Assembly (NCBI GenBank): GCA_039636865.1
Contig: CP144172.1
Span: 3,100,001-3,164,000 of the forward strand
Reading direction: 5' to 3'
Origin: Dermatophilaceae bacterium Sec6.4
Lineage (GTDB): Bacteria; Actinomycetota; Actinomycetes; Actinomycetales; Dermatophilaceae
Length of the DNA: 64,000 nucleotides
Shown here: piece after piece, positions 8,139-17,879 of the stretch
Layout of the letters: each line of letters begins with the position of its first letter
Numbering within the stretch: the stretch's first letter is position 1
Made by a program: the position numbers and the translations under genes
The notes under the pieces: model-generated
Database searches by the model: none
What the model was told of the DNA's origin: nothing
Seen by the model: the letters and a program-made list of their open reading frames with translations, nothing else

Positions 8139-9609
8139 TCGCGATAACCATTTCGCAAGTCACCGAGGTGCCAAGGTCCGATCCCCGATTCCATTGGATC
8201 TGACCGGTCATATCTGTGATGAGCGACTTGACGATCTGAGTGCCGAGACCGCCGGGCCTGCCTTCGAAACCCGCGGGCAACCCTGACCCGTCGTCAGTCA
8301 CCCGCATGAAAAGTATGTTCCTGTCACCTCGTGCATGTGGCTGCCGGCCGGCGTGCACTTCGATGTGACCGCCATGCTCGGCGTATCCATGTTCGGCCGC
8401 GTTCTGCACCAACTCTGCGAGGATCATCGCCACGGTCGTGGCGTCATCCGCCCCCAGCAGGCCGAATGATCCGCTCAAGGATCCGGTGACGCCCATTCCG
8501 GACCGGTTGGCGATCTCAATGGCCGCTGCTATCGAGCGCCGCGCGATCTCATCGAAACTGACGTATTCGTCCAACCGCGTACTCAGGGTTTCATGCACGT
8601 CGGCGATCGTTGCCACCCGACGCACCGCATCCTCCAGCGATGCCCTCGCGGCCGGGTCCTGCAACCGTCGCGCCTGAAGTCGAAGGACAGCAGCAACCGT
8701 CTGCAGATTGTTCTTGACCCGGTGGTGAATCTCGCGGATCGTCGCGTCCTTGGTCAACAGCTCCCGCTCGCGTCGGCGCTGCTCGGAGATGTCCCTGACC
8801 AGCAGCACGGCACCCACTCGTTCCGACCGCTCCAGCAGCGGAATTGCTCGCGCACTGACGATGGCGTCATCGGTATCTATCTCGGTGTGCCACGGGGCCC
8901 GACCGGTAAGAACCGGCATCAGTTGTTCATCGACCGGGCCACGTTCGGGTAGGACCTGACTGAGGACGCTCGCCAGCCGAGCACCGATGACCTCCCCGTC
9001 GTATCCGAGTCGATGCGTCGCGGACACGGCGTTGGGGCTGGCGTACAGGACGACCCCGTCGGGATCCAGGCGGAACACCCCGTCCCCTACCCGCGGCGCC
9101 CCCGGTCGTCCGCGGGTCTCGGCGTCCCGCTGCGGGAAATCTCCCGCAGCGATCATCGCGGCCAATGCGTCCGCAATGGCGAGATAGGTCACTTCCAACC
9201 GGCTCAGCGACCGCATCGAGCCCACATTCGTGTATCGGGTCAGCACCGCGAGCACCCGCCCGTCGTGCATCACCGGCACAGCCTCAGAGCGGATGGCGAC
9301 CTCCCCCCGCCACAGCGGCGTTGCCGAGCGCACCTGCCGCCGGTGGTGCAGCGCCTCTCGGACGAATCCGTCTTCGCTGCGATCCATCATCTGACCGACG
9401 AGGTCCTCGGTGTGTACACCCACCCCTGTGGTCGGCCGCACATGAGCAGCTGCCACCCACCGGTCCTCGGTGGACAGCACCCACAGCACGAGATCCGCGA
9501 ACGACAAATCGGCAATCAGCTGCCAGTCGGCGACCAGGAGATGAAGCCAGGCGACATCAGCAGCCTGCAATGCGGTATGTCCCGCAACGACATCTTTCAG
9601 CGAGGGCAC
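8101..9609 (-). CDS. pdtaS: PdtaS-type sensor histidine kinase
   Basis: A 502-residue soluble kinase. An N-terminal GAF-like domain (1-150) is followed by a PAS-like domain (170-275), then a HisKA_2 dimerisation domain with EIHHRVKNNLQ (phospho-His at 295 or 296), and an HATPase_c domain with N-box ELVQNAAEHGY, G1 DDGSGLPAG and G2 GLGTQIV. In mycobacteria PdtaS phosphorylates the RNA-binding antiterminator PdtaR and responds to copper/NO; no pdtaR is visible here. There is no membrane segment. The GTG start is fixed by a TAGGCT hexamer six bases upstream. Its 3' end is antisense to the whiB1 end. Confidence 0.93.
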   Translation of the reverse strand: MPSLKDVVAGHTALQAADVAWLHLLVADWQLIADLSFADLVLWVLSTEDRWVAAAHVRPTTGVGVHTEDLVGQMMDRSEDGFVREALHHRRQVRSATPLWRGEVAIRSEAVPVMHDGRVLAVLTRYTNVGSMRSLSRLEVTYLAIADALAAMIAAGDFPQRDAETRGRPGAPRVGDGVFRLDPDGVVLYASPNAVSATHRLGYDGEVIGARLASVLSQVLPERGPVDEQLMPVLTGRAPWHTEIDTDDAIVSARAIPLLERSERVGAVLLVRDISEQRRRERELLTKDATIREIHHRVKNNLQTVAAVLRLQARRLQDPAARASLEDAVRRVATIADVHETLSTRLDEYVSFDEIARRSIAAAIEIANRSGMGVTGSLSGSFGLLGADDATTVAMILAELVQNAAEHGYAEHGGHIEVHAGRQPHARGDRNILFMRVTDDGSGLPAGFEGRPGGLGTQIVKSLITDMTGQIQWNRGSDLGTSVTCEMVIAINPRDGPARYDA

Positions 9610-9615
9610 ATCGTG

Positions 9616-9621
9616 AGCCTA
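9616..9621 (-). promoter_or_regulatory. -10 hexamer TAGGCT of pdtaS, leaderless start
   Basis: TAGGCT, six bases, then the pdtaS GTG. The arrangement implies transcription starting at the start codon. Confidence 0.6.
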
Positions 9622-9672
9622 CTGACGGTCTCCCGCGGTGCGTCCCCGCCCGTCTATTTCTGATGCACTGCA

Positions 9673-12600
9673 CTAGGTTGCAGACCCCGACCGGATCACC
9701 GACCGCAGCGTCCGCAATGCCACCGACACCGGGGCCAGCCCGGGCTTGTCTATTTCGGTGAGCCCGCGCAGCGCCTGAGCAACCCGTTCGACAGCTTCAC
9801 TGTTGGTATCCGTCCAGGAGCTGAGCCGCGCCTGCGCTGAGGAATCCCTGTCGGTCGCAGCCAGCACCGCCGCCGTGAAGGAATCCAGCACGCTGTAGAC
9901 ATCGTCGCGCACCGCGCCACGTGCCAACGCATCCCAACGATCCTCGCGCGGCAGGGCAGAGATGGCCTCCAACATGAGATCGACACCGAATCGTTCGGAC
10001 AGGGCGTGGTGGACCACGGCCACGTCACGCGGCTCGGTGTCGCTGTCGCGGGCCTGTTCGGTCACGTTCAGCAGCGAATATGCATCCATCAGTCCGGCAG
10101 TCCACTGCGCCAGCTCCTGCGGTACGTCGTGATCCACCAGGTCCTGCACAGTGGCTTCCCAGCGCTTCAACTCCGCACCCTGCAGGAAGGATGAGATCTG
10201 CGGACTCAACTGTGCGATGACCGGCTCGAACCGCTGAATTTCAGCGCCGATGTCCAGCGCAGCGGGCCTGCTCTGTAGTAACCACCGGGCTGCGCGGTCG
10301 ATGAGCCGGCGAAACTCCAGATAGAGACGGGTCTGGGTATCGGTCGTTACGACATTGTCCAGTGCTTCGACCTGCCCCACGAAACCGGCCATGTCGAAAA
10401 TCTCGCGAGCGATGACGAAAGCCCGGGTGATCCGCTCCGCGGTTGCCCCGGTCTCTTCCTGGACGCGGAAGGCGAAGGTGATACCGCCGCGGTTGACCAT
10501 CGAGTTGACGACCGAATTGATGACGATCTCGCGCCGCAACGGATGCTCGGCGATGTCCTTGGCGTAGTCGTCGTGCAACTGCGCTGGGAAGTAGTTCAGC
10601 AAAGTGGCCTCGAACCACGGATCCTGCGTAAGACTCGCTTTGCCCAGGTCCGCTTTCAGTACCAACTTGGCGTAGGCGACGAGAACAGCAAATTCTGGCG
10701 CACTCAGCCCCTCACCGCGCGCCTCGCGGTCCGCCATCGCCGCGTCACTGGGCAGGAACTCCAGCTCGCGGTCCAACTCGCCCCGAGCCACCAGCCAGTC
10801 GATGAAGCGACGGTGCACGCTGATCATCGCGCCGCCCTGTGCGCGGGCATTGCCGAGCAGCACGTTCTGCTCGTAGTTGTCGCGCAGCACACGATGTCCG
10901 ATGTCCTGCGTCATGCTGTGCAGGAGTACATCGCGTTGCTCACGTTCGAGCCTGCCCTGACGGACCAGATCAGTCGCGAGAATCTTGATGTTGACCTCAT
11001 GGTCGGAGGTGTCCACACCGGCTGAGTTGTCGATGGCATCGGTGTTGATACGTACACCTGCTCGCGCGGCTTCGATTCGGCCCAGCTGGGTCGCACCCAG
11101 GTTGCCGCCCTCCCCGACAACCTTGCAGCGCAGACCTGCTCCGTTGACCCGAACTGCATCGTTCGCGCGGTCGCCGACGTCGGCATTGATCTCGACGGAG
11201 GACTTGATATAGGTCCCGATTCCACCGTTCCAGAAAAGATCGACCGGTGCGAGCAGGATCGCCTGCATCAGGTCCGCCGGTGCAAGCTTGCTCACGTCAT
11301 CGGCCAGCCCCAGGGCAGCACGCACCTGGGCGCTGATCGGTACCGACTTGGCAGACCGCGGATAGACCCCGCCGCCGGCCGACAGCAGGCTGGAGTCGTA
11401 GTCGGCCCACGACGAGCGCGGCAGTTCGAACAATCTCTTACGTTCGGCGAAGGACGCAGCTACCTCCGGCTCGGGATCCAAGAAGATGTGCCGGTGGTCG
11501 AAGGCCGCGATCAACCGGATGTGCGGCGAACACAGCATCCCGTTACCGAACACGTCACCACTCATGTCGCCGACACCGGTGGCGGTGAAATCCTCTTCCT
11601 GGGTGTTCACACCCATCTCGCGGAAGTGCCGCTTGACGGACTCCCACGCACCACGCGCAGTGATGCCCATGACCTTGTGGTCATACCCTGCCGACCCGCC
11701 GGAGGCGAAGGCGTCGTCCAGCCAGTAGCCGTATCCCTGAGCGACTTCATTCGCGATATCGGAGAACGATGCCGTGCCCTTGTCCGCGGCGACCACCAGG
11801 TAGCTGTCGTCCCCGTCGTGGCGCACGACGTTCGCCGGTGGTACCACGGCGCCGTCCACGAGATTGTCCGTCACGTCCAACATCCCACTGATGAACTGCT
11901 TGTAGCAGGCGATGCCCTCAGCCAGCCATGCATCGCGGTCGGCGGGATCGGGCAGGTTCTTGGCGAAGAAGCCACCCTTCGACCCGGTCGGGACGATGAC
12001 GGCGTTCTTGACCGTCTGAGCCTTGACCAGACCCAGCACTTCGGTGCGGAAGTCCTCGCGGCGATCGCTCCATCGCAGCCCGCCGCGCGCGATCGGGCCG
12101 AACCGCAGGTGGACCCCCTCCACGCGCGGGCTGTAGATCCAGATCTCGAAGCGTGGCTTGGGACTCGGCATCCCGCTGACCGCGCGCGGGTTGATCTTGA
12201 AACTGAGCACGTCCAGCAGTGACCCGTCAGGTTTGCGGGCAAATGCGTTGGTACGCATGGTGGCCAGGATGACCTCCATGACGGTCCGCAGCACTTTTTC
12301 TTCGTCAAGACTGCTGACGTCACTCAGACCCGCGTCGAGACCCTCGATGATCTCGTCCTGCCGGCAACTCCTGCTGTCCGATTCGATGCTCGGGTCGAAG
12401 CGGTTCTCGAAGAGTTCAACCAGCCCGCGCGTCAGATCCAGATTTCCGATCAGGGTCTGCTCGACGAACCGCTGGCTGCGCCCGAAACCTATCTGCTGGA
12501 AGTACTTGGCGATGGCCCGCAGAATCGAGACCTGCCGCCAATCAAGGCCCGCCCGAAGCACCAACCCGCCCAGACCATCGGACTGAGCCTGCCCGTGCAC

Positions 12601-14553
12601 CACCGCGAGGAAGGCATCCTGGAACTGCTCGCGCACCAGTGCAGCATCTCTGCCGGAGTCCTGATCAGTACCCCAGAACTGCTCGTTGGCAGCCCGCAGA
12701 CCGAAGTCGTAGATGTGCACGACAACCCCGTCCAAGCGGGTCATCGTGTAAGGCCGCTCGTCGGTCACATCGACCCCCAGTCCGGTGAAAACCGGAAGGA
12801 TGTCGGTAAGGATCAACCGCTCTTGACGGAACAGTTTGAACCGTCGCTCAGACGGGTCACTGCCGGGTTCGCGGTAAAGCGTCAGTTTGGTGTCGCCCGC
12901 ACCGTCCAGGTCTTCGATCCGGCGTAGATCCGCGACCCCTTGGCGAGGAGTGAAGTCTTCCTTGTACGCCTCTGGGAAGGACTTGGCATAAAGACTCGAG
13001 ACGCGCGCGGCGGCATCCGGACCATCCTCCTCGCGGCTCGCATCACCGAGGCGCTCTCCCCAGGTCTGGGTGCTGGTCAGGATGTCCTTCTCGAGCTGTT
13101 CGAATGGAACATCGTCCACCTGACCCGACTCGGGTCGCACGACGAAATGAATGCGGGCCAGCGTCGAGTCACCGACGCTGGTGGTGAAATCGATGGATTT
13201 GGCGTCATACGCCTTGCTCAGCACCTGCTCGATACGCAACCGCACAGCGGTGTTGTAACGATCGCGCGGCAGGTAGACCAGAACGGAGACGAATCGCTCG
13301 AATTCGTCCACGCGGCGCATCACGCCGGCTTGGCGACGTTCCTGCAGCCGCATGACGGACGAGACGGTCCGATGCAACTCCCGGGTGCTCGTCTGGAACA
13401 GTTCGTCTCTTGGAAACGACTCCAGGACCTGCAGCAGATCCTTTTCGGAGTGGCTGTCGGCAAGGAATCCGGAACGTTCGATGACCTGCTCGACGCGATC
13501 CTTGATGACCGGGATCGTCAGCACCGACTGGGTGTAGGCCGTGGAGGTGAACAAGCCCAGGAAGCGGCGCTCCCCGATCACCTCACCCTGGTCGTTGAAG
13601 GTGCGTAGCCCGACATAGTCCAGGTACTGCGGGCGGTGCACGGTCGCGCGCGAATTTGCCTTGGTCACCGTCAGCAGCCGCGCCTCTTTGGCACCGGCCC
13701 GTACGTCCGGCGCGAGGCGGGCGAACGAACGCGACTCCTCCCCCGCACCGCGTAGGATCCCGAGGCCGCTCTCGCTCTCTGCCCGTAGGACCGTCTCTCC
13801 GTCAACCTGCCCCAGTGCGTAGTCGCGGTAACCCAGGAACGTGAAGTGGCCGTCCTCCAGCCACCGCAGGAAATTCACGGTGCGTGCGGCAATAGGGCCA
13901 GGAACTGCCTGCGGCGGATCCTGTTCGAGCTGGGTGGCCAACTGCGTGCAGCGCTCCCGCATCGGCATCCAGTCGGCGACGGCAACCCGCACATCACCCA
14001 GGACAGCATGCAGCCGCTCGGCGAGTTCTTCGTCGGCGGCGGGGGTGGCTGCGAGGTCGATCTCGAAGTGCATCCAGGCTTCCAGCACCCCGTCGGTGCC
14101 ACCGTCCAGGACACGCTGCAGACGGCCCGCGTCATCGCGATCGACCAGCAACTGCGGGTGGATCAGCGAATGCACCTCGCGGTCGCCGAGCGCGGCAAGA
14201 ACCGAGTCCACCAGGAACGGCATATCGTCGGTGACGATGTCCAGGACGGTGTACGAGCACGACCATCCATCGGTGTCCTGCGTGGGGGTGAACACCGCGA
14301 CCTTCGTCTGACCGGCGCTTCGTTCGGTGGCGAGCTCGAGATGTTTCTCGACCATGCCCGCTAGCACCCGCGGCCCGCAGGAGGCGAGATCCACGTCGAC
14401 AACGTGCTGGAAATACTGCTCCACCAGCCCCTTGTCACGAGATTCGGTCAGCACTACGCACTCGCGCAGTAGGTCGTTGCGGGAGTCGGGAACCGCGCTC
14501 ATGGCGTGCTTACACACTTTCGCTGATTCAAAACGACGTACGTCGTTGTACAT
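9673..14553 (-). CDS. gdh: NAD-specific glutamate dehydrogenase, large (GDH-180) class
   Basis: Up to 1626 residues, matching the roughly 180-kDa bacterial class. It converts glutamate to 2-oxoglutarate and ammonia with NAD. The long N-terminal half carries ACT-like regulatory segments. The catalytic part shows RWSDRREDFRTEVLGL, the lysine-containing GSKGGFFAKN, and GEGGNLGATQ in the dinucleotide domain. The start is uncertain. The first ATG is preceded by TAAGGT nine bases upstream. Residues 2-17 overlap a 16-bp palindrome and use codons (TTT, TCA, AAA, TGT) rare elsewhere here, so the ATG at 14502 is a serious alternative. In mycobacteria this enzyme is inhibited by GarA, which is not in this window. 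Confidence 0.93.
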   Translation of the reverse strand: MYNDVRRFESAKVCKHAMSAVPDSRNDLLRECVVLTESRDKGLVEQYFQHVVDVDLASCGPRVLAGMVEKHLELATERSAGQTKVAVFTPTQDTDGWSCSYTVLDIVTDDMPFLVDSVLAALGDREVHSLIHPQLLVDRDDAGRLQRVLDGGTDGVLEAWMHFEIDLAATPAADEELAERLHAVLGDVRVAVADWMPMRERCTQLATQLEQDPPQAVPGPIAARTVNFLRWLEDGHFTFLGYRDYALGQVDGETVLRAESESGLGILRGAGEESRSFARLAPDVRAGAKEARLLTVTKANSRATVHRPQYLDYVGLRTFNDQGEVIGERRFLGLFTSTAYTQSVLTIPVIKDRVEQVIERSGFLADSHSEKDLLQVLESFPRDELFQTSTRELHRTVSSVMRLQERRQAGVMRRVDEFERFVSVLVYLPRDRYNTAVRLRIEQVLSKAYDAKSIDFTTSVGDSTLARIHFVVRPESGQVDDVPFEQLEKDILTSTQTWGERLGDASREEDGPDAAARVSSLYAKSFPEAYKEDFTPRQGVADLRRIEDLDGAGDTKLTLYREPGSDPSERRFKLFRQERLILTDILPVFTGLGVDVTDERPYTMTRLDGVVVHIYDFGLRAANEQFWGTDQDSGRDAALVREQFQDAFLAVVHGQAQSDGLGGLVLRAGLDWRQVSILRAIAKYFQQIGFGRSQRFVEQTLIGNLDLTRGLVELFENRFDPSIESDSRSCRQDEIIEGLDAGLSDVSSLDEEKVLRTVMEVILATMRTNAFARKPDGSLLDVLSFKINPRAVSGMPSPKPRFEIWIYSPRVEGVHLRFGPIARGGLRWSDRREDFRTEVLGLVKAQTVKNAVIVPTGSKGGFFAKNLPDPADRDAWLAEGIACYKQFISGMLDVTDNLVDGAVVPPANVVRHDGDDSYLVVAADKGTASFSDIANEVAQGYGYWLDDAFASGGSAGYDHKVMGITARGAWESVKRHFREMGVNTQEEDFTATGVGDMSGDVFGNGMLCSPHIRLIAAFDHRHIFLDPEPEVAASFAERKRLFELPRSSWADYDSSLLSAGGGVYPRSAKSVPISAQVRAALGLADDVSKLAPADLMQAILLAPVDLFWNGGIGTYIKSSVEINADVGDRANDAVRVNGAGLRCKVVGEGGNLGATQLGRIEAARAGVRINTDAIDNSAGVDTSDHEVNIKILATDLVRQGRLEREQRDVLLHSMTQDIGHRVLRDNYEQNVLLGNARAQGGAMISVHRRFIDWLVARGELDRELEFLPSDAAMADREARGEGLSAPEFAVLVAYAKLVLKADLGKASLTQDPWFEATLLNYFPAQLHDDYAKDIAEHPLRREIVINSVVNSMVNRGGITFAFRVQEETGATAERITRAFVIAREIFDMAGFVGQVEALDNVVTTDTQTRLYLEFRRLIDRAARWLLQSRPAALDIGAEIQRFEPVIAQLSPQISSFLQGAELKRWEATVQDLVDHDVPQELAQWTAGLMDAYSLLNVTEQARDSDTEPRDVAVVHHALSERFGVDLMLEAISALPREDRWDALARGAVRDDVYSVLDSFTAAVLAATDRDSSAQARLSSWTDTNSEAVERVAQALRGLTEIDKPGLAPVSVALRTLRSVIRSGSAT
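14532..14547. promoter_or_regulatory. 16-bp perfect palindrome at the gdh 5' end
   Basis: AACGACGTACGTCGTT is self-complementary and lies between the two possible gdh starts. It may be an operator or chance; about one such palindrome is expected in a window of this size. Confidence 0.3.
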
Positions 14554-14632
14554 CGTCGCCCGACCTTATCGCCCTTTCGCCGGCCGTGGAGGACCGCTGT
14601 GGAGGAAGGGATCGGTTCGCCGCAAGAGCCTC

Positions 14633-14638
14633 TAGGGT
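14633..14638 (+). promoter_or_regulatory. -10 hexamer TAGGGT
   Basis: TAGGGT, eight bases, then an ATG of the next gene. It supports that ATG over an in-frame GTG 48 bases upstream that has its own GGAGG. Confidence 0.45.
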
Positions 14639-14646
14639 GGTGCGAC

Positions 14647-15207
14647 ATGGATCGGGAGCAGATCGCACGCGGCGTCGCGGCGACCGTCCCGCAGCTGCTC
14701 AATACCCACGTCGAGACAGCCGATGCCCGCACCGTGGACGCCGTCGCATCTGCCGTCGAACGGATCGTCGAGGAAGTGCTGCACTGGCATGACCGCGCCG
14801 TGCTGGGGACCACATATCGCAGGGTCACCACTGTCGGCCGTGCCCTCACACCTGCCACGGATGATCATGATCACGCAGCCGCGCTGCGGTGCCACATCCA
14901 GCAGGGCCGACTGCCCGGGGCGCCCGCGAGTCTGCAACTCGCCGCTGCCGAGCTGAACAGCGCGGTCCGTCGCCTGGAGGCTGCCATCGGCAGCGAGCCT
15001 GCCCTGCGCGACGTCGACGCGACCCGGTTGTTGGATCACACCACCGCGCTGGCAACGGCGTTGGGCCATCATGCTCAGCTGTTACGCCGCGAAGCCGCCC
15101 AGTTACGCGTGTCCGACACCAAAGAACATCGCGATCAGGTGCTGGCCCGTGTGGTGCGGGCCGAGAGCCGTCTGACCCGCATCGCGATGGCTACGCTGGC
15201 GACATGA
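14647..15207 (+). CDS. Conserved hypothetical, helical
   Basis: A 186-residue, Ala/Arg/His-rich and probably all-helical protein, with no signal peptide or membrane segment and no motif I recognise. The start is between this ATG (TAGGGT eight bases upstream) and a GTG at 14599 with a good GGAGG; the extra 16 residues are unlike the rest. It overlaps the next gene through ATGA, so the two form a small operon divergent from gdh. Confidence 0.6.
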   Translation: MDREQIARGVAATVPQLLNTHVETADARTVDAVASAVERIVEEVLHWHDRAVLGTTYRRVTTVGRALTPATDDHDHAAALRCHIQQGRLPGAPASLQLAAAELNSAVRRLEAAIGSEPALRDVDATRLLDHTTALATALGHHAQLLRREAAQLRVSDTKEHRDQVLARVVRAESRLTRIAMATLAT

Positions 15208-15695
15208 AGATCGAAGAGAAGTGGGTCTACCCGGCGCCCGGGGACCGGGTCTACGCCATGATCATCGACCCGGCGTTCCAAGACGCCAAGTGCATGGCTG
15301 CGAGGGCTACCGAGCACAGTGTCGACGTGCAGAAAACCCAGGAGGGTCACACGGTGGTGACGCACCGAAGCATGTCGACATCGTCGTTCCCATCTCAGTT
15401 CAAGTCGATGGTCGGCGACTCGCTGCAGATCGTGGAAACCCAGGCATGGGGTTTCGCCGACGGGGACGGCAATCGGTCGGCCGACCTGATCGTCGAGATC
15501 AAGGGCGTTCCAGTGGGTCTGACCGGCACCATCACGGCCACCACTCACGGGCCCGACACAGTGATGCAGATGGCCGGCGACCTCAAGGCCCGCATTCCAC
15601 TCTTCGGCGGGAAGGTCGAACAGGCGGCAGCCCCTGCCATCGTCTCGGCCATCCAGAGTGAGGCCGAGACGGGCAAGGGCTACCTCGCGAGTTAG
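15204..15695 (+). CDS. DUF2505-family protein
   Basis: A 163-residue protein resembling the actinobacterial DUF2505 family (SRPBCC/START-like fold): an N-terminal strand-rich segment, a mid region with QIVETQAWG, and the C-terminal amphipathic helix AIVSAIQSEAETGKGYL typical of the fold. Such folds bind hydrophobic ligands; the ligand is unknown. Start overlaps the preceding stop (ATGA). Its 3' end overlaps the convergent pruA by four bases. Confidence 0.75.
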   Translation: MKIEEKWVYPAPGDRVYAMIIDPAFQDAKCMAARATEHSVDVQKTQEGHTVVTHRSMSTSSFPSQFKSMVGDSLQIVETQAWGFADGDGNRSADLIVEIKGVPVGLTGTITATTHGPDTVMQMAGDLKARIPLFGGKVEQAAAPAIVSAIQSEAETGKGYLAS

Positions 15696-17326
15696 TCCTG
15701 CTCCATCGCCGGGTACGGGTGACTGGTCGGCGCGTCGAAGGTCTCCTTGATCGAGCGCGGGCTGGTCCAGCGCAACAAGTTGACTGGTGCGCCGGCTTTG
15801 TCGTTCGTTCCGGACGCACGGCCGCCGCCGAACGGCTGTTGTCCCACGACCGCGCCGGTCGGCTTGTCGTTGATGTAGAAGTTGCCCGCGGCGAAGCGCA
15901 ACCTGCTCATGGCATCGGCCACGACCATCCGGTCCCGGGCGATGATCGCACCGGTCAGCGCGTAGGACGCCACCGACTCCATCTGGTCCAGCACCTTGTC
16001 GTAGTCCGCATCCGCGTAGACGTGCACCGCCAGGATCGGTCCGAAGTATTCGGTGCTGAACACCGCGTTCTCGGGGTCGCTGACTTCCAGCACCGTCGGG
16101 CGCACGAAGTAACCGACCGAATCGTCATAGGTGCCGCCGGCAATGACCTTGACATTGTCCTGGCCCTGGGCCGTGTCGATAGCCGCCTTGTGCTTGGCGA
16201 ATGCCCGGTCGTCGATGACGGCGCCCATGAAGTTGCTGAAGTCGGTGACGTCGCCGACGGGAAGGCTGTCGGTGATGGAGGCCAGGTCGTCCTTGATCTG
16301 CTTCCACAGGCTCGCCGGCACGTACGCGCGCGACGAGGCCGAGCACTTCTGACCCTGGTACTCGAACGACCCTCGGATCATGGCAGTGCGAAGGATGTCC
16401 GGATCCGCACTCGGGTGGGCGAGGATGAAGTCCTTCCCACCGGTCTCGCCCACCAGACGCGGGTAGGTGCGGTACTGCGTGAGGTTGGCACCCACCGTCT
16501 GCCACAGGTGCTGGAATGTGGGGGTCGATCCGGTGAAGTGCACGCCTGCAAGATCGCGGTCCGCGAGCACGACCTTGGACACGTCGAGGCCGTCGCCGGT
16601 GACCATGTTGATCACGCCGGCCGGCATTCCGGCGGTTTCCAAAAGCTCCATGATCAGCTGTGCCGAACGCTGCTGAGTCGGCGACGGCTTCCAGACAACA
16701 GTGTTGCCCATCAGCGCAGGTGCTGTGGGCAGATTGCCCGCGATGGCCGTGAAGTTGAACGGGGTGATCGCGTACACGAAGCCCTCGAGCGGGCGGTGGT
16801 CCGTGCGGTTCCAGACTCCTGGGGAGTTTGCGATCGGCTGTTCGGCCATGATCTCGCGCGCAAAGTGCACGTTGTAACGCCAGAAGTCGATCAGCTCACA
16901 GGCGCTGTCGATCTCGGCCTGGACAGCCGTCTTGCTCTGGCCGAGCATGGTCGCTGCGTTGAGGCGAGCGCGCCAGGGGCCGGAGAGCAGGTCGGCTGCC
17001 TTCAGGAGCACCGCTGCACGATCGTCGAAGGACAGATTGCGCCACCCGGGCGCGGCCGCCTTGGCAGCATCGACGGCCTGCTGGGCGTCACCGGTCGTTG
17101 CGTTGCGCATCGTGCCCAGCACCTTTGCGTGGGCGTGCGGCTGACGCACGAGAATTTCAGCACCACCGCCCATCACCCGCTTGCCGCCGATCGTGTGCGG
17201 CAGTGCTACCGGCGTGGCAGCCATTGTCTCCAGCGCCGCCACCAATTCGACCCGTTCCGGGCTACCGGGTCGATATTCTTTGACGGCTTCGTTCACAGGG
17301 GTAGGTACGCACGTGACGGCATCCAT
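15692..17326 (-). CDS. pruA: 1-pyrroline-5-carboxylate dehydrogenase
   Basis: A 544-residue aldehyde dehydrogenase that oxidises P5C/glutamate semialdehyde to glutamate with NAD, the second step of proline catabolism. General-base Glu is in LVGETGGKDF and nucleophile Cys in YQGQKCSASSRAY. The C-terminal QQPFGGGRASGTNDKAG is a PruA signature. I chose the ATG preceded by GAGGAG; the open frame runs 61 codons further upstream without homology. No proline dehydrogenase lies adjacent. Its glutamate product is the substrate of the Gdh encoded 1 kb away, a plausible metabolic link only. Confidence 0.95.
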   Translation of the reverse strand: MDAVTCVPTPVNEAVKEYRPGSPERVELVAALETMAATPVALPHTIGGKRVMGGGAEILVRQPHAHAKVLGTMRNATTGDAQQAVDAAKAAAPGWRNLSFDDRAAVLLKAADLLSGPWRARLNAATMLGQSKTAVQAEIDSACELIDFWRYNVHFAREIMAEQPIANSPGVWNRTDHRPLEGFVYAITPFNFTAIAGNLPTAPALMGNTVVWKPSPTQQRSAQLIMELLETAGMPAGVINMVTGDGLDVSKVVLADRDLAGVHFTGSTPTFQHLWQTVGANLTQYRTYPRLVGETGGKDFILAHPSADPDILRTAMIRGSFEYQGQKCSASSRAYVPASLWKQIKDDLASITDSLPVGDVTDFSNFMGAVIDDRAFAKHKAAIDTAQGQDNVKVIAGGTYDDSVGYFVRPTVLEVSDPENAVFSTEYFGPILAVHVYADADYDKVLDQMESVASYALTGAIIARDRMVVADAMSRLRFAAGNFYINDKPTGAVVGQQPFGGGRASGTNDKAGAPVNLLRWTSPRSIKETFDAPTSHPYPAMEQD

Positions 17327-17372
17327 CAAAAACGGCTCCTCAGCAGAAATGGGCGCGACTGGGCCAGCCTCG

Positions 17373-17879
17373 CTATCGTGGCACCGTACTGCCGAAAGCG
17401 CCCTCAGGGCGATTGGGGTCGTCCGGATCGCCTGGTTCGCCGAGAACGTCGATGAGATTCGCCAGCTCGGTGACGTCGAACCACGACAGATCCAGGTCAG
17501 CCAGCTCATCGCGCTCGTTGACCGGATCGAGCACGTGCAGGCTCATCACCCTTCGCAGATCGAGCCCGCCGCCGATTCGCACTCGAGCATCATGAGTTCG
17601 GTGAGCAGAATCTGCACCGCTCATGGCCACCTGCACCTGGTGGCTTTCGAGGTCGGCAGCACACACAACCCGGCCGCCGTCACCCGCTGCCTGCGAAGCG
17701 GCCTGTTGGAGGGCGCGGTACTCGTAATCCTCCTCATCGCCGCCGGAGGTGCCCGATGCACGCAGCTCATCGGTGACGGCGAATCCGATCAGTTCGCGAG
17801 CGTCGAATCGGCGATCGTCGCGTAGGTCGTGTAGTTGTTTCATCGAGACGGGGACATAGACCCTGCGTACTGCTGCCAT
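17373..17879 (-). CDS. Conserved actinobacterial hypothetical
   Basis: A 168-residue soluble protein starting MAAVRRVYVPVSMKQL, with a strand-helix beginning and an acidic C-terminal third. It shows no catalytic motif I recognise. Its ATG overlaps the TGA of the upstream acyltransferase gene, so it is translationally coupled to it. RVYVP-type small proteins are found near acyltransferase and P5C dehydrogenase genes in actinobacteria; no function is known to me. The frame remains open a further 145 codons upstream, but that is shadow of the acyltransferase. Confidence 0.7.
   Translation of the reverse strand: MAAVRRVYVPVSMKQLHDLRDDRRFDARELIGFAVTDELRASGTSGGDEEDYEYRALQQAASQAAGDGGRVVCAADLESHQVQVAMSGADSAHRTHDARVRIGGGLDLRRVMSLHVLDPVNERDELADLDLSWFDVTELANLIDVLGEPGDPDDPNRPEGAFGSTVPR

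Noticed and set aside
15719..17455. Open frame of 578 codons antisense to pruA
   Set aside because: The sense strand is an unambiguous aldehyde dehydrogenase; the antisense product has no recognisable fold.
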